This document shows positions 6,832 to 15,228 of a stretch of 64,000 nt of DNA, in pieces. The DNA comes from Streptomyces katrae. GTDB lineage: Bacteria; Actinomycetota; Actinomycetes; Streptomycetales; Streptomycetaceae. The position numbers and the translations under genes were made by a program. The DNA lies in contig NZ_JNZY01000011.1 in NCBI RefSeq assembly GCF_000717655.1, positions 124,001 to 188,000 on the forward strand, given 5' to 3'. The notes beneath the pieces are model-generated. The model ran no database searches. It was not told the DNA's origin and worked only from the letters and a program-made list of their open reading frames with translations. Every line of letters begins with the position of its first letter. Within the stretch, counting starts at the first letter, position 1.

Positions 6832-9225
6832 ATGACAGACGTGTGGAGTCGGCGCGCCTTCCTCTCCGCAGCGGGCGGGGGTGCGCTCCTTTGGGGAGCG
6901 CCCGCCACGCGGGCGGGGGCTGCGCCGGCAGGCGAGGTCCACGACGCCATGAGGGCGGTGTGGCGCGGTCTCTTCCTGGGCGGTGAGATCCCGGCCGCGG
7001 CCGAGCCGTTCCGTTCGAGACTCGCCGACCTCGGCGTCCTGGCCGGCGGATGGCGCTCCGCCATGGCTCCGGCGGCCGGCTCGCTCTGGCCCGACCTGGG
7101 GTACGGCAGCGACCCCGAGATGATGATGCAGAGCTACTACCGGCTGCGGGCGATGGCCGAGGCCTACGTCCGGCCCGGAACCGGGCTCACCGGGGACGGC
7201 GCGCTGCGCTCGGCCCTGCTGACCGGGCTGGACCATCTGCACGCGGACGTGTACCACGCCGGCCAGCTGCGGTACGGCAACTGGTACTGCTGGCAGATCG
7301 GCGCCCCGCAGGCCCTGCTGGATCTGTGCGTGCTGCTGTACGGGGAGTTGCCGGCCGCCCGGATCGCCGATTTCTGCGGCGCCGTCGACCACTTCGTCCC
7401 GGACTCGGCCGTCGGCTCGTACACCGGGACCAGCACCGGGGCGAACCGGGTGGACCTGTGCCGGGTGCTGGCGCTGCGCGGGGTGGCCGGCGGGGACCCG
7501 GCGAAGATCACTCTGGCCCGGGACGCGCTCGCGCCGGTGTTCCCGTACGTCACCGCGGGCGACGGGCTCTACCGGGACGGGTCGTTCGTCCAGCACACCT
7601 GGGTGCCGTACACCGGGACGTACGGGGCGGTGCTGCTCGGCGGGCTGGGGTTGCTGTTCGCTCTGCTGAAGGGCACTCCGTGGCAGGTCACGGACCCCGG
7701 GGCGCAGATCGCCTTCGACGCGGTGGAGCGGGCCTGGGCGCCGTTCCTGTTCAACGGGCTGGTCATGGACTCCGTGTCGGGGCGGGCGGTGAGCCGGGGT
7801 CTGCTGGTCACCGACCCTCGGCAGGTCCAGCAGGACGACCACGCCCGGGGGCATGCCGTGCTCGCCGCGATCCTGCTGCTCGCGGAGGGCGCGAGCGCCG
7901 CCGAGCGGGCCCGCTGGCGGGGGCTGGTGAAGGGGTGGATGGCCCGGGACTACTACAGCCGCCCCCTCGCGGACACGGCGCTCGCGCTGTCCTCCCTCGC
8001 CCGGCTGGCGGAGGTCGAGTCCGACACGTCGGTCACGGCGCTGCCCGAGCCGGTCGGGCACCGGCTGTTCGCGTCCATGGACCGGGCCACCCACCGGCGG
8101 CCCGGCTGGGCGGCCTCGCTGTCCATGGCCTCGAAGCGGATCGCCCACTACGAGACGGGCAACGGGGAGAACCTGCGCGGCTGGCACACCGGGAGCGGGA
8201 TGCTCTCCTGGTGGGGGGATACGTACGGCAACGGCCAGTACTCGGACGCCTTCTGGCCCACGGTGGACCCGTACCGGCTGCCGGGGACCACCGTGTCCCG
8301 GAAGGTGCTCGCCGACGGGGCGGGCGGTGACTGGGGCGCGTCCCGGCCCGACGCGGCGTGGGTGGGCGGGTCGACCGACGGGGAGTTCGCCTCGCTGGGC
8401 CAGCACCTGCGCGGGCTCGGCAGCACGCTCACGGCCCGCACGTCCTGGTTCTTCCTCGACGACACGATCGTCTGCCTGGGGGCCGGGATCCGCTGCTCGG
8501 ACGGGACCGCGGTCGAGACGGTCATCGACAACCGCAATCTGGGCGCTTCCGGTACGCATGCCCTGACCGTGGGCGGCACGGTCCAGCCGGCCACCCTCGG
8601 CTGGTCGGCGGCCTTCGCCTCCCCCGGCTGGGCGCACCTGGCCGGATTCGGCGGGTACGTGATGTCGGGCTCCGGGCCGTTCAAGGCCCTGCGGGAGGTG
8701 CGCACCGGCCGGTGGAGCGACATCAACCGGGGCGGCTCCACCACAGCCCTGACCCGGCGCTACCTCACCCTCTGGTACGACCACGGCACGACCCCGGGCA
8801 GCGCCGGATACGTGCACCAGGTGATGCCGGGGGCGACGGCTGCCCGGACCGCGGCCCGGGCCGCCGCTGCGGGGTGGCTGGCCGTACTCGCCAACTCGGA
8901 GACGGCCCAGGGCGTCTCGGTGCCCTCGCTGGGCTTCACCGGGGTCAACTTCTGGCAGGCAGGGTCGGCCGGCCCGCTGGGAGCGGGAGCACCGTGTTCG
9001 GTGACGGTGCGTGAGAGACCCGACGGTACGGCCGCGGTGTGCGTCTCGGACCCGGCCCGCGCGCTGACCTCATTGACCCTGGTCTGGAACCGCCCCGTCG
9101 CCGCCGTGCTGACGCGGCCGCCGAGCCTGGTCTCGGAGGCCACCGGCGACCGGTTGCGGCTCGGCTTCGGGGATCTCACCACGGCGGCGGGGGCCGTACA
9201 GCAAGTGGTGGTGCGGCTGGGGTGA
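6832..9225 (+). CDS. Secreted polysaccharide lyase family 8 (hyaluronate/chondroitin/xanthan lyase type)
   Basis: A 797-residue extracellular lyase. A Tat signal (SRRAFLSAAGG) ends near the AxA after residue 30. The alpha/alpha-toroid domain carries NWYCWQIG (about residue 145), DGSFVQH with the catalytic His near 255 followed by YTGTYG with the catalytic Tyr, and GRAVSR with the Arg near 320. A beta-sandwich C-terminal half follows. Family members cleave uronic-acid-containing chains by beta-elimination, leaving unsaturated uronates. Length fits the family. An AAGGAG ribosome site supports the ATG at 6832. A hairpin after the stop makes it monocistronic. Confidence 0.9.
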   Translation: MTDVWSRRAFLSAAGGGALLWGAPATRAGAAPAGEVHDAMRAVWRGLFLGGEIPAAAEPFRSRLADLGVLAGGWRSAMAPAAGSLWPDLGYGSDPEMMMQSYYRLRAMAEAYVRPGTGLTGDGALRSALLTGLDHLHADVYHAGQLRYGNWYCWQIGAPQALLDLCVLLYGELPAARIADFCGAVDHFVPDSAVGSYTGTSTGANRVDLCRVLALRGVAGGDPAKITLARDALAPVFPYVTAGDGLYRDGSFVQHTWVPYTGTYGAVLLGGLGLLFALLKGTPWQVTDPGAQIAFDAVERAWAPFLFNGLVMDSVSGRAVSRGLLVTDPRQVQQDDHARGHAVLAAILLLAEGASAAERARWRGLVKGWMARDYYSRPLADTALALSSLARLAEVESDTSVTALPEPVGHRLFASMDRATHRRPGWAASLSMASKRIAHYETGNGENLRGWHTGSGMLSWWGDTYGNGQYSDAFWPTVDPYRLPGTTVSRKVLADGAGGDWGASRPDAAWVGGSTDGEFASLGQHLRGLGSTLTARTSWFFLDDTIVCLGAGIRCSDGTAVETVIDNRNLGASGTHALTVGGTVQPATLGWSAAFASPGWAHLAGFGGYVMSGSGPFKALREVRTGRWSDINRGGSTTALTRRYLTLWYDHGTTPGSAGYVHQVMPGATAARTAARAAAAGWLAVLANSETAQGVSVPSLGFTGVNFWQAGSAGPLGAGAPCSVTVRERPDGTAAVCVSDPARALTSLTLVWNRPVAAVLTRPPSLVSEATGDRLRLGFGDLTTAAGAVQQVVVRLG

Positions 9226-9247
9226 GCCGGGAGACGGGTGCGGGGCG

Positions 9248-9267
9248 GGCCGTCCGGGAGGACGGCC
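9248..9267 (+). terminator. Hairpin after the PL8 lyase gene
   Basis: GGCCGTCC (9248-9255) and GGACGGCC (9260-9267) form a perfect 8-bp stem with a GGGA loop, 22 bp past the lyase stop. No U tract follows, as is usual in Streptomyces. Confidence 0.6.
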
Positions 9268-9312
9268 GGGCCGGTAGCAGAGGGGCGTCAAGCGTGACAT
9301 AACGTGCCCTCC

Positions 9313-10935
9313 ATGGATCAGGAGCACATAGCCGGGGCCGGGAGCGGCGAGGGCGCGGGCAGGCGGCGGTTCCTCGCGATCGCGACCGGGGCGGCGACCG
9401 CCGCCGGGCTCGGGGCCGTGGCGGGCTGCGCGAACGGAACCGGCGACGGGGCGGCGGCAAACGGTGAGGGCACCGGGCCGACGCCCGGCGGGGCGGCGGG
9501 GAAGGGCGGGCCGGCCGGTTTCGACGTCAAGGCCGAGAACGCCAAGCCCGGGAACGGCGACTGGCATGTGACCAAGGCCGGACCGGCGCGGGCCATCGAG
9601 GGGTTCGCCGACAAGGTCAGCGTCCTGCCCGGCGAGTCCTTCGGCCTGCACGTGTCCACCACCGCGCCCCGGTTCACCGTCTCCGCCTACCGGATGGGCT
9701 GGTACGGCGGCGCCCGGGCCCGGCTGGTGTGGCGGTCCGAGGCCCTGCCCGGCGTACGCCAGCCCGAGCACACGGTGGACCCCGCGACCCGGATGGTCCG
9801 CACCCGGTGGCCCCGTACGACCACCGTCGACACCAAGGACTGGCCGGAGGGCTGCTACCTGCTACGCCTGGACGCGCAGGGCGGCGAGGGGCAGCGTTTC
9901 GTCCCGGTCACCGTGCGCTCGGCGGCGAGCGCCGGCCGTACGGTCGTCGTGAACGCGGTGGCGACCTGGCAGGCGTACAACCGGTGGGGCGGGTACGGCA
10001 GCTATGACGGCCCCAGCGGCGGCTACGCGTCGCGCTCCCTCTCCGTCACGTTCGACCGGCCGTACGAGTACGACGACGGCGCGGGCCTGTTCCTGGTGTA
10101 CGAGGCCCCGCTGCTCGCCCTCGCCGAACGGCTCGGCATACCGCTGGCCTACGCGACGACCACCGACGTGGCGCGGGAGAAGCGGCTGCTCGAAGGGGCC
10201 GCGGCGGTGCTGTCCCTCGGCCACGACGAGTACTGGTCGCCCGAGCAGCGGGCCCACTTCACCGCCGCCCGGGACGCCGGGACCAACATCGCGGTCCTGG
10301 GGGCGAACTGCTGCTTCCGCCGGATCCGGCTGGAGCCCTCCGATCTCGGGCCGGACCGTACGGTGGTCTGCTACAAGTCCTCCTACGACCAGGATCCCGG
10401 TTTCAAGCGGGGCCACCCCGCCACCGTCGACTTCCGCTCGGCGCCCGGCGCCGACCCGGAGAGCTCGCTGCTCGGCGTGATCTACGACGGCTACCCGGTG
10501 GACGCCCCGTACGTGGTGACCCACCCCGGCCACTGGCTGTTCGAGGGCACCGGCGTCAAGGCGGGCGACCGCTTCGCGCACCTGGTGGGCGTGGAGTACG
10601 ACAAGATCAACACAAGTTTTCCGACGCCCCGGCCGATCGAGATCCTGGCCCACTCCCCCGTGGTGTGCGAGGGCCGCCCCAGCCACCAGGACACGGCGTA
10701 CTACACGGTGCCGAGCGGTGCGGGCGTGTTCGCGACGGGGACCATGCGCTGGGTGGAGGCCCTGGACGCCACCGGCGACGGCCGCAGCGGGGCGAACCAC
10801 GGCCTCGACGCGAAGGCGGGGGCGCTGACCACCCGGGTGACGGAGAACCTGCTGCGGGCCTTCGCGGCGGGTCCGGCGGGGCGGACGCATCCGGCCCAGG
10901 ACAACGTCAAGGCGGTGTACGGGGGTTCGCCATGA
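9313..10935 (+). CDS. Tat-exported lipoprotein with N,N-dimethylformamidase beta-subunit-like domain
   Basis: About 540 residues. The N-terminus carries RRRFL and a hydrophobic stretch ending in the lipobox VAGC, indicating Tat export and lipidation. The body matches the N,N-dimethylformamidase beta-subunit-like C-terminal domain: MGWYGG, NRWGGYGSYDG, GIPLAYATTTDV and GHDEYWS. In such proteins this domain is often found on secreted hydrolases of unknown substrate, so true formamidase activity should not be assumed. A GTG at 9304 is an alternative start; no strong ribosome site favours either. Confidence 0.82.
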   Translation: MDQEHIAGAGSGEGAGRRRFLAIATGAATAAGLGAVAGCANGTGDGAAANGEGTGPTPGGAAGKGGPAGFDVKAENAKPGNGDWHVTKAGPARAIEGFADKVSVLPGESFGLHVSTTAPRFTVSAYRMGWYGGARARLVWRSEALPGVRQPEHTVDPATRMVRTRWPRTTTVDTKDWPEGCYLLRLDAQGGEGQRFVPVTVRSAASAGRTVVVNAVATWQAYNRWGGYGSYDGPSGGYASRSLSVTFDRPYEYDDGAGLFLVYEAPLLALAERLGIPLAYATTTDVAREKRLLEGAAAVLSLGHDEYWSPEQRAHFTAARDAGTNIAVLGANCCFRRIRLEPSDLGPDRTVVCYKSSYDQDPGFKRGHPATVDFRSAPGADPESSLLGVIYDGYPVDAPYVVTHPGHWLFEGTGVKAGDRFAHLVGVEYDKINTSFPTPRPIEILAHSPVVCEGRPSHQDTAYYTVPSGAGVFATGTMRWVEALDATGDGRSGANHGLDAKAGALTTRVTENLLRAFAAGPAGRTHPAQDNVKAVYGGSP

Positions 10936-11057
10936 CCGGAATGCGGTGGACTGACCCGGAAGCGGCCCTTAGGATCGTGATCACGGCATCGCGTGTCGGT
11001 CACCGACCGGGTGAGGCATGGAGGTGCCCGTGATGTGCCTTGCGGAGGCATTCACTC

Positions 11058-11453
11058 ATGCCAGTACAGCTCAACCACACGATCGTCCACTCCCGTGACA
11101 ACCGGGAGGCCGCCGAGTTCCTGGCGGACATCCTCGGCCTCGAGGTCGGCACCGAATGGGGCCCGTTCGTCCCCGTCGAAACCGCCAACGGCGTCACCCT
11201 CGACTTCGCGACCGCCCCGGCCGAGTCCATCACCGTCCAGCACTACGCGTTCCTCGTCTCCGAGGAGGAATTCGACGTCTCGTTCGGGAAGATCCGGGCA
11301 GGCGGGGTCCCGTACTTCGCCGACCCGTACATGAAGCAGCCCGGCGAGATCAACCACAACGACGGCGGCCGCGGCGTCTACTTCCTCGACCCGTCGGGCC
11401 ACGGCATGGAGATCATCACCCGCCCGTACGGCTACACGGAACCCACGGCCTAG
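11058..11453 (+). CDS. VOC (glyoxalase/bleomycin-resistance-like) superfamily protein
   Basis: A 131-residue single-module vicinal-oxygen-chelate protein. Paired beta-alpha-beta-beta-beta motifs are visible; the first metal-ligand-like position is His in LNHTIVHSRD and the last is Glu in GHGMEIITRPYG, preceded by YFLDPSGH. Families with this fold include dioxygenases, glyoxalases and antibiotic-binding proteins; the substrate is unknown. GGAGG at 11044-11048 supports the ATG at 11058 rather than the ATG at 11040. A strong hairpin follows. Confidence 0.88.
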   Translation: MPVQLNHTIVHSRDNREAAEFLADILGLEVGTEWGPFVPVETANGVTLDFATAPAESITVQHYAFLVSEEEFDVSFGKIRAGGVPYFADPYMKQPGEINHNDGGRGVYFLDPSGHGMEIITRPYGYTEPTA

Positions 11454-11474
11454 CCTCCAGATCGGGCGGTCGAA

Positions 11475-11518
11475 CGCCGTCGGGCCCGGCCCCTGGGGAG
11501 GGGACGGGCCCGACGGCG
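11475..11518. terminator. Bidirectional terminator between VOC gene and tRNA-Trp
   Basis: CGCCGTCGGGCCC (11475-11487) and GGGCCCGACGGCG (11506-11518) make a perfect 13-bp stem around an 18-base loop that can itself pair. It lies between the convergent VOC and tRNA genes and would stop transcription from either side. Confidence 0.85.
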
Positions 11519-11529
11519 CGCACTGCTTG

Positions 11530-11603
11530 CAGGGGCGGCAGGATTCGAACCTGCGACATCTGGTTTTGGAGACCAGCGCTCTGACCAGCTGAGCTACACC
11601 CCT
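11530..11603 (-). tRNA. tRNA-Trp (CCA anticodon)
   Basis: A 74-nt cloverleaf on the minus strand. The acceptor stem AGGGGTG pairs with CGCCCCT, with discriminator G. The anticodon arm is CTGGT-CTCCAAA-ACCAG, anticodon CCA. The T arm contains GGTTCGAATCC. The 3' CCA is not encoded. It stands alone rather than beside secE, where the usual actinomycete tRNA-Trp lies, so it may be a second copy. Confidence 0.95.
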
Positions 11604-11679
11604 TCGGTGAGACCAACTCTGACACGGAGCGCAGCGAAGATCCAAATGGATTTATGGGTCATCTGGGTGGAAGTTCGGC

Positions 11680-11880
11680 TCACATGTGTGCGCCGGCGGT
11701 CCGGAGCCAGCCGGTCGGGGCTTGGTTTCCGCTGGTCAGAGCGATGCCCAGCGGGGTCGGCCGTCGTACCCGATCGAGTCGACGTCCACCCGGTGAGACA
11801 GGAGGTACGGGACGGCCGGGAGTTGACCTCCGTGGCAGGCGGACCTGAAGGCGCCGCCGAGGTCGTCGGCGAGCGGATCG
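11680..11880 (-). pseudogene. Remnant of an ankyrin-repeat protein gene, frameshifted
   Basis: Reading the minus strand gives an ankyrin-like unit in two frames: an upstream part with AFRSACHGGQLPAVPYLL and VDVDSIGYDG, then, after loss of one base near 11762, TPLGIALTSGNQ to a stop at 11680. The pattern (ACHGG..PAV.YLL....DVD..GYDG.TPL.IAL) is a classic ankyrin repeat. No start or upstream repeats remain, so this is a 3' remnant. The rest of the 11604-11961 interval shows no intact gene. Confidence 0.6.
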
Positions 11881-11961
11881 TCGGAGCGCGGGCCCGGCAG
11901 GTGGCGGGACCGCGGGGCGCGGAGGATCGTGGGCAGGGGAATCCAGGGAGGAGGCTCCGCC

Positions 11962-12516
11962 ATGCGCCGTCCGTCCCGGCCGCCCCGACCGCGCCCGGCG
12001 CCCCTGACGCGCCGCCTCCGAAGCCCCCTGGCCGCGCTCCTCCTCCTCGCCCCCGCCCTGCTCGGTGCCCTCGGTCCGGACGGCTCCGGGGAAACGATCC
12101 CGCTCTCCGGCAGCGAGCCCGGCCAGCACCTCGACGTCACCCTCACCAGGGTCGTCGACCCGGCGGCGGATCCCGGGCCGGCGCCCGCGGACTCCGCCTC
12201 CGGGTCCGGCTCCGGCTCCGGCTCCGATCGGCTGGTCGCCGTGCAGTTCCGGCTGGAGAACACCGGGACCGCCGTATACCAGGACTCCCCCGCGAAGTGC
12301 TCACACCTGCTGGACTCCGACGGGCAGCGGTTCACCGGCTCCCATGCCACGACCGCTGCCGGTCCCGCGTTCCCCGAGACCGTCTCCCTCTCCCCCGGCG
12401 GCTCGGCGCTCGGCTTCGTCACCTTCCGCCTGCCGAACCACGCCGCCCTCGCCGCGGTCCAGTTCGCGCTGAACTCCGGCCTCTCCGACGACGTCGGCCA
12501 CTGGAGCCTCTCCTGA
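11962..12516 (+). CDS. Secreted DUF4352-like protein
   Basis: A 184-residue exported protein. An Arg-rich N-terminus precedes a hydrophobic core (PLAALLLLAPALLGAL), then an immunoglobulin-like domain matching DUF4352/telokin-type proteins: LDVTLTRVVD, then VAVQFRLENTGT and SLSPGGSALGFVTFRLP. A Ser-Gly dipeptide run (SGSGSGSGS) interrupts the first strands. A GGAGGAGG ribosome site supports the ATG at 11962. Function of the family is unknown; it is found on actinobacterial surface proteins. Confidence 0.75.
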   Translation: MRRPSRPPRPRPAPLTRRLRSPLAALLLLAPALLGALGPDGSGETIPLSGSEPGQHLDVTLTRVVDPAADPGPAPADSASGSGSGSGSDRLVAVQFRLENTGTAVYQDSPAKCSHLLDSDGQRFTGSHATTAAGPAFPETVSLSPGGSALGFVTFRLPNHAALAAVQFALNSGLSDDVGHWSLS

Positions 12517-12556
12517 GCCTCCCCTCAGCCTGACGGCCCGAGTTCCGGACGCCCCC

Positions 12557-12585
12557 TTGACCACCCTGGTCCAGACCAATAGTTT
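12557..12585 (+). promoter_or_regulatory. Chitinase promoter with embedded dre site
   Basis: TTGACC (12557-12562) and TAGTTT (12580-12585) are spaced by 17 bp, close to the Streptomyces consensus. The spacer and start of the -10 are occupied by a DasR-type operator, so repressor binding would exclude RNA polymerase. Confidence 0.75.
12565..12580. promoter_or_regulatory. dre-like operator for DasR
   Basis: The 16-mer CCTGGTCCAGACCAAT contains the perfect core TGGTC-CA-GACCA-like inverted repeat typical of the N-acetylglucosamine-responsive GntR regulator DasR. dre sites are known in Streptomyces chitinase promoters. DasR itself is not in this window. Confidence 0.8.
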
Positions 12586-12640
12586 CCGGCATGCACCGCG
12601 CACGCGTCCCGCACCGCTCCCGCATCCGCAAAGGAAGCCC

Positions 12641-13966
12641 ATGCGCCGCAGCATGCTCGGCAGGCTGGCCGCCGCCGCCTGTTCCCTCTCCCTGCTCACG
12701 GCCCTCGCACCGTCCGCCGCCGCGCAGGGCGACGGCGGTCACGACCGCTCGTACAAGCGGGTCGGGTACTTCACCCAATGGGGCGTCTACGGACGGGACT
12801 TCCAGGTCCAGGACCTCGAGACGAGCGGCACCGCCGGCAAGCTCACCCACATCAACTACGCCTTCGGCAACATCAGCGCGGACGGCACGTGCTTCACCGG
12901 GAACGTGCCGGGCGAGGCCGACGCCTGGGCCGACTACGTGCGCCCGCTCGACGCCGTGAACTCCGTCGACGGGGTCGCCGACAGCGCCGAGCAGCCGCTC
13001 GCCGGGAACTTCAACCAGCTGCGCGAGCTCAAGGCCAAGCACCCGGGCCTCAAGGTCCTGCTCTCCCTGGGCGGTTGGAGCTGGTCCACGCACTTCTCGG
13101 ACGCCGCGCTCACCCCGGCCTCCCGCAAGGCGCTCGTACAGTCCTGCATCGACCTCTACATCAAGGGCAATCTGCCGCAGAACGGCGCCCGCGGCGGCGC
13201 GGGCGCGGCGGCCGGCGTCTTCGACGGGATCGACCTCGACTGGGAGTGGCCCGGCTCGGCGGGTGACACGGACACGAAGTACCGGCCGGAGGACAAGCAG
13301 AACTTCACGGCGCTGGTGAAGGAGTTCCGTGCGCAGCTCGACGCGTACGCACGCAGCCGGAAGCGGAAGGAGAAGTACGAGCTCACGGCCTTCGTCCCGA
13401 CGGCCCCCGCCAAGATCGACGCGGGCTTCGACGTCCCCCGCATCATGCGCGACCTCGACTTCGTGACCCTCCAGGGCTACGACTTCCACGTCTCCGGCGA
13501 GCCCACCACCGCCCAGCAGTCCGCGCTCCGCGCCCGCGGCGACTTCAGCGTGGCCGGCACGGTGGAGGCCTGGCGCCACCGCGGGGCGCCGGCGCACAAG
13601 CTGATGACGGGCATGCCGTTCTACGGGCAGGGCTGGACCGGTGTCAGCGGCGGCGGGGACGGCATGGGACAGCCGGCGACGGGCCCGGCCCCGGCGACCT
13701 GGGCGGCCGGGTACGAGGACTACAAGGCGCTGAAGAAGCTCGCCGGTTCGGGCACCTACAAGGTCTACCGCGACCGGCGCGGCGGCCACGCCTGGCTGTT
13801 CGACGGCAGCACCCTGTGGACGTACGACGACCCGCAGGTGCTGCGGAACAAGGCCGCGTACATCCGCGAGAACGGCCTGGGCGGCGCGATGTTCTGGTCG
13901 CTGGACGCGGACACCGCCGACGGCGAGCTGATGACGGCCGTCGACCGGGGCCTGGGCGGCCGCTGA
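12641..13966 (+). CDS. Secreted GH18 chitinase
   Basis: A 441-residue family 18 glycoside hydrolase that cleaves chitin by substrate-assisted catalysis. A Sec signal ends near ASAAAQ (residue 29). The catalytic motif DGIDLDWE lies at residues 195-202 with the proton donor at E202; SLGGWSWS is the second conserved strand, and MFWSLDAD the last. No chitin-binding or FnIII module is present, so this is a catalytic-domain-only enzyme. The ATG at 12641 follows AAGGAAG. The upstream TTG frame belongs to the promoter. Control by DasR is expected from the dre site; a 13-bp hairpin follows. Confidence 0.95.
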   Translation: MRRSMLGRLAAAACSLSLLTALAPSAAAQGDGGHDRSYKRVGYFTQWGVYGRDFQVQDLETSGTAGKLTHINYAFGNISADGTCFTGNVPGEADAWADYVRPLDAVNSVDGVADSAEQPLAGNFNQLRELKAKHPGLKVLLSLGGWSWSTHFSDAALTPASRKALVQSCIDLYIKGNLPQNGARGGAGAAAGVFDGIDLDWEWPGSAGDTDTKYRPEDKQNFTALVKEFRAQLDAYARSRKRKEKYELTAFVPTAPAKIDAGFDVPRIMRDLDFVTLQGYDFHVSGEPTTAQQSALRARGDFSVAGTVEAWRHRGAPAHKLMTGMPFYGQGWTGVSGGGDGMGQPATGPAPATWAAGYEDYKALKKLAGSGTYKVYRDRRGGHAWLFDGSTLWTYDDPQVLRNKAAYIRENGLGGAMFWSLDADTADGELMTAVDRGLGGR

Positions 13967-13980
13967 CCGCCACGATACCG

Positions 13981-14020
13981 GCGCCGCCGGGCCGCGGAAA
14001 ATGACCCGGCCCGGCGGCGC
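13981..14020. terminator. Terminator after chitinase
   Basis: GCGCCGCCGGGCC (13981-13993) pairs perfectly with GGCCCGGCGGCGC (14008-14020) around a 14-base loop, directly after the chitinase stop. Confidence 0.85.
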
Positions 14021-14043
14021 CCCACCGCGTACGCTCCCCCGCC

Positions 14044-15228
14044 ATGAGGAACACGACGGTACGGGCGGTCAACCGACTCACCACACGCTGGGCGCGGCAG
14101 GCGGTGACCGGCGACCACGGCACCGTTCTCACGGCGGCCGGGGTCTGGCCCCTGCTGGCGTTCCTCGCCGACGGCGCGGGCGGCCCGGCCCGCGCCGAAC
14201 TCGCCGAAGCCCTCGGGATACCCGCCGGGTCCGCGGCCGCGACCGCCCGGGAGCTGCTGGCCGGCCTGGCCGGCGTGCGAGGCCTCCAGGCGGCCACCGG
14301 GCTGTGGACCAAGGCGGACCTCTCCCTGCACGAATCCTGGCTGGCGGGACTCCCGGAGGGCGCCCGCGGCACCCTGACCGGCGACGAGGAAACCGACCGC
14401 AAGGCCCTCGACGAATGGGCGGCGGACCGGACGGGCGGGCTGATCGAGCGCATGCCCGCCCCGCTGAACGACGACACCCGGCTGGTCCTCGCCTCGGCGC
14501 TCGCACTGCGGCTGAAGTGGATCCAGCCGTTCCGGACCGGAAGCGTCGATCTGTCCGAGGGCCCGTGGGCCGGGCGGTCGGCGCTCGCGCTGTACCGCAG
14601 CACCTCCCTCCTGGACCGCGTCCGCGTGGCGCAGACGCCGACCGGCCCCGTGACGCTGCTCGAAGTCGTGGGCGACGGCGGGGTGGACGTCCACCTGGTG
14701 CTGGGCGAGCCCGGCGCCCGCCCGGGGGAGGTCCTCGCCGCCGGCGCCGCCGCCGTCACCCGGGCCGTGCCGTCGACGGGCGCGAGCCTGCTTCCCGAGG
14801 GGAACCCGGGCCCGGGACTGCACATCGGGACGGTCCGGTCGGTGGGTCGTGAACCCCTCCTGCGCATCGGGACGGTGGCCTTCGAAGTCGGCGCGGACCA
14901 CGATCTCCTCGACCACGCCCGGCTGTTCGGCCTGCACACCGCCGCGGACGCCCGGTCCGGGCATTTCCCCGGGATCGGCTCCGAACCTCTTGCCGTCGGA
15001 TCGGCCCGGCAGTCGGCGATGGCCCGCTTCCACGCCGAAGGCTTCGAAGCCGCCGCCGTGACCGCCGTCGCTGTGGCCGCGGGCTGCGCCCTCCCCCGCT
15101 ACCGGTACCGGGTCCGCCACGCCCAGGTCTCCTTCCACCGGCCCTTCGGCTTCCTCGCCGTCCACCGCACCTCCCGCCTGGTGCTCGCAGCGGGGTGGGC
15201 GGCCGAGCCGGTTACCCTCACGCCATGA
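14044..15228 (+). CDS. Serpin-family protein, cytoplasmic
   Basis: A 394-residue serpin-like protein with no signal peptide. N-terminal serpin landmarks (VNRLTTRWA, TVLTAAGVWPLLAFLADGA) are followed by LASALALRLKWIQPF, matching the 'ANALYFKGxW..F' segment, and a hinge EGFEAAAVTAVAV preceding the reactive loop, then FHRPFGFLAVH. The hinge is alanine-rich, as in inhibitory serpins, but the loop after it (with GCALPRYRYRVRH) is unusual. The gene overlaps the downstream aldo/keto reductase by four bases. A protease target is not evident nearby. Confidence 0.85.
   Translation: MRNTTVRAVNRLTTRWARQAVTGDHGTVLTAAGVWPLLAFLADGAGGPARAELAEALGIPAGSAAATARELLAGLAGVRGLQAATGLWTKADLSLHESWLAGLPEGARGTLTGDEETDRKALDEWAADRTGGLIERMPAPLNDDTRLVLASALALRLKWIQPFRTGSVDLSEGPWAGRSALALYRSTSLLDRVRVAQTPTGPVTLLEVVGDGGVDVHLVLGEPGARPGEVLAAGAAAVTRAVPSTGASLLPEGNPGPGLHIGTVRSVGREPLLRIGTVAFEVGADHDLLDHARLFGLHTAADARSGHFPGIGSEPLAVGSARQSAMARFHAEGFEAAAVTAVAVAAGCALPRYRYRVRHAQVSFHRPFGFLAVHRTSRLVLAAGWAAEPVTLTP

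Noticed and set aside
10932..11033. A 33-codon frame overlapping the dimethylformamidase-like stop by ATGA
   Set aside because: Codon bias is weak, there is no family match and no conserved context; probably intergenic sequence.
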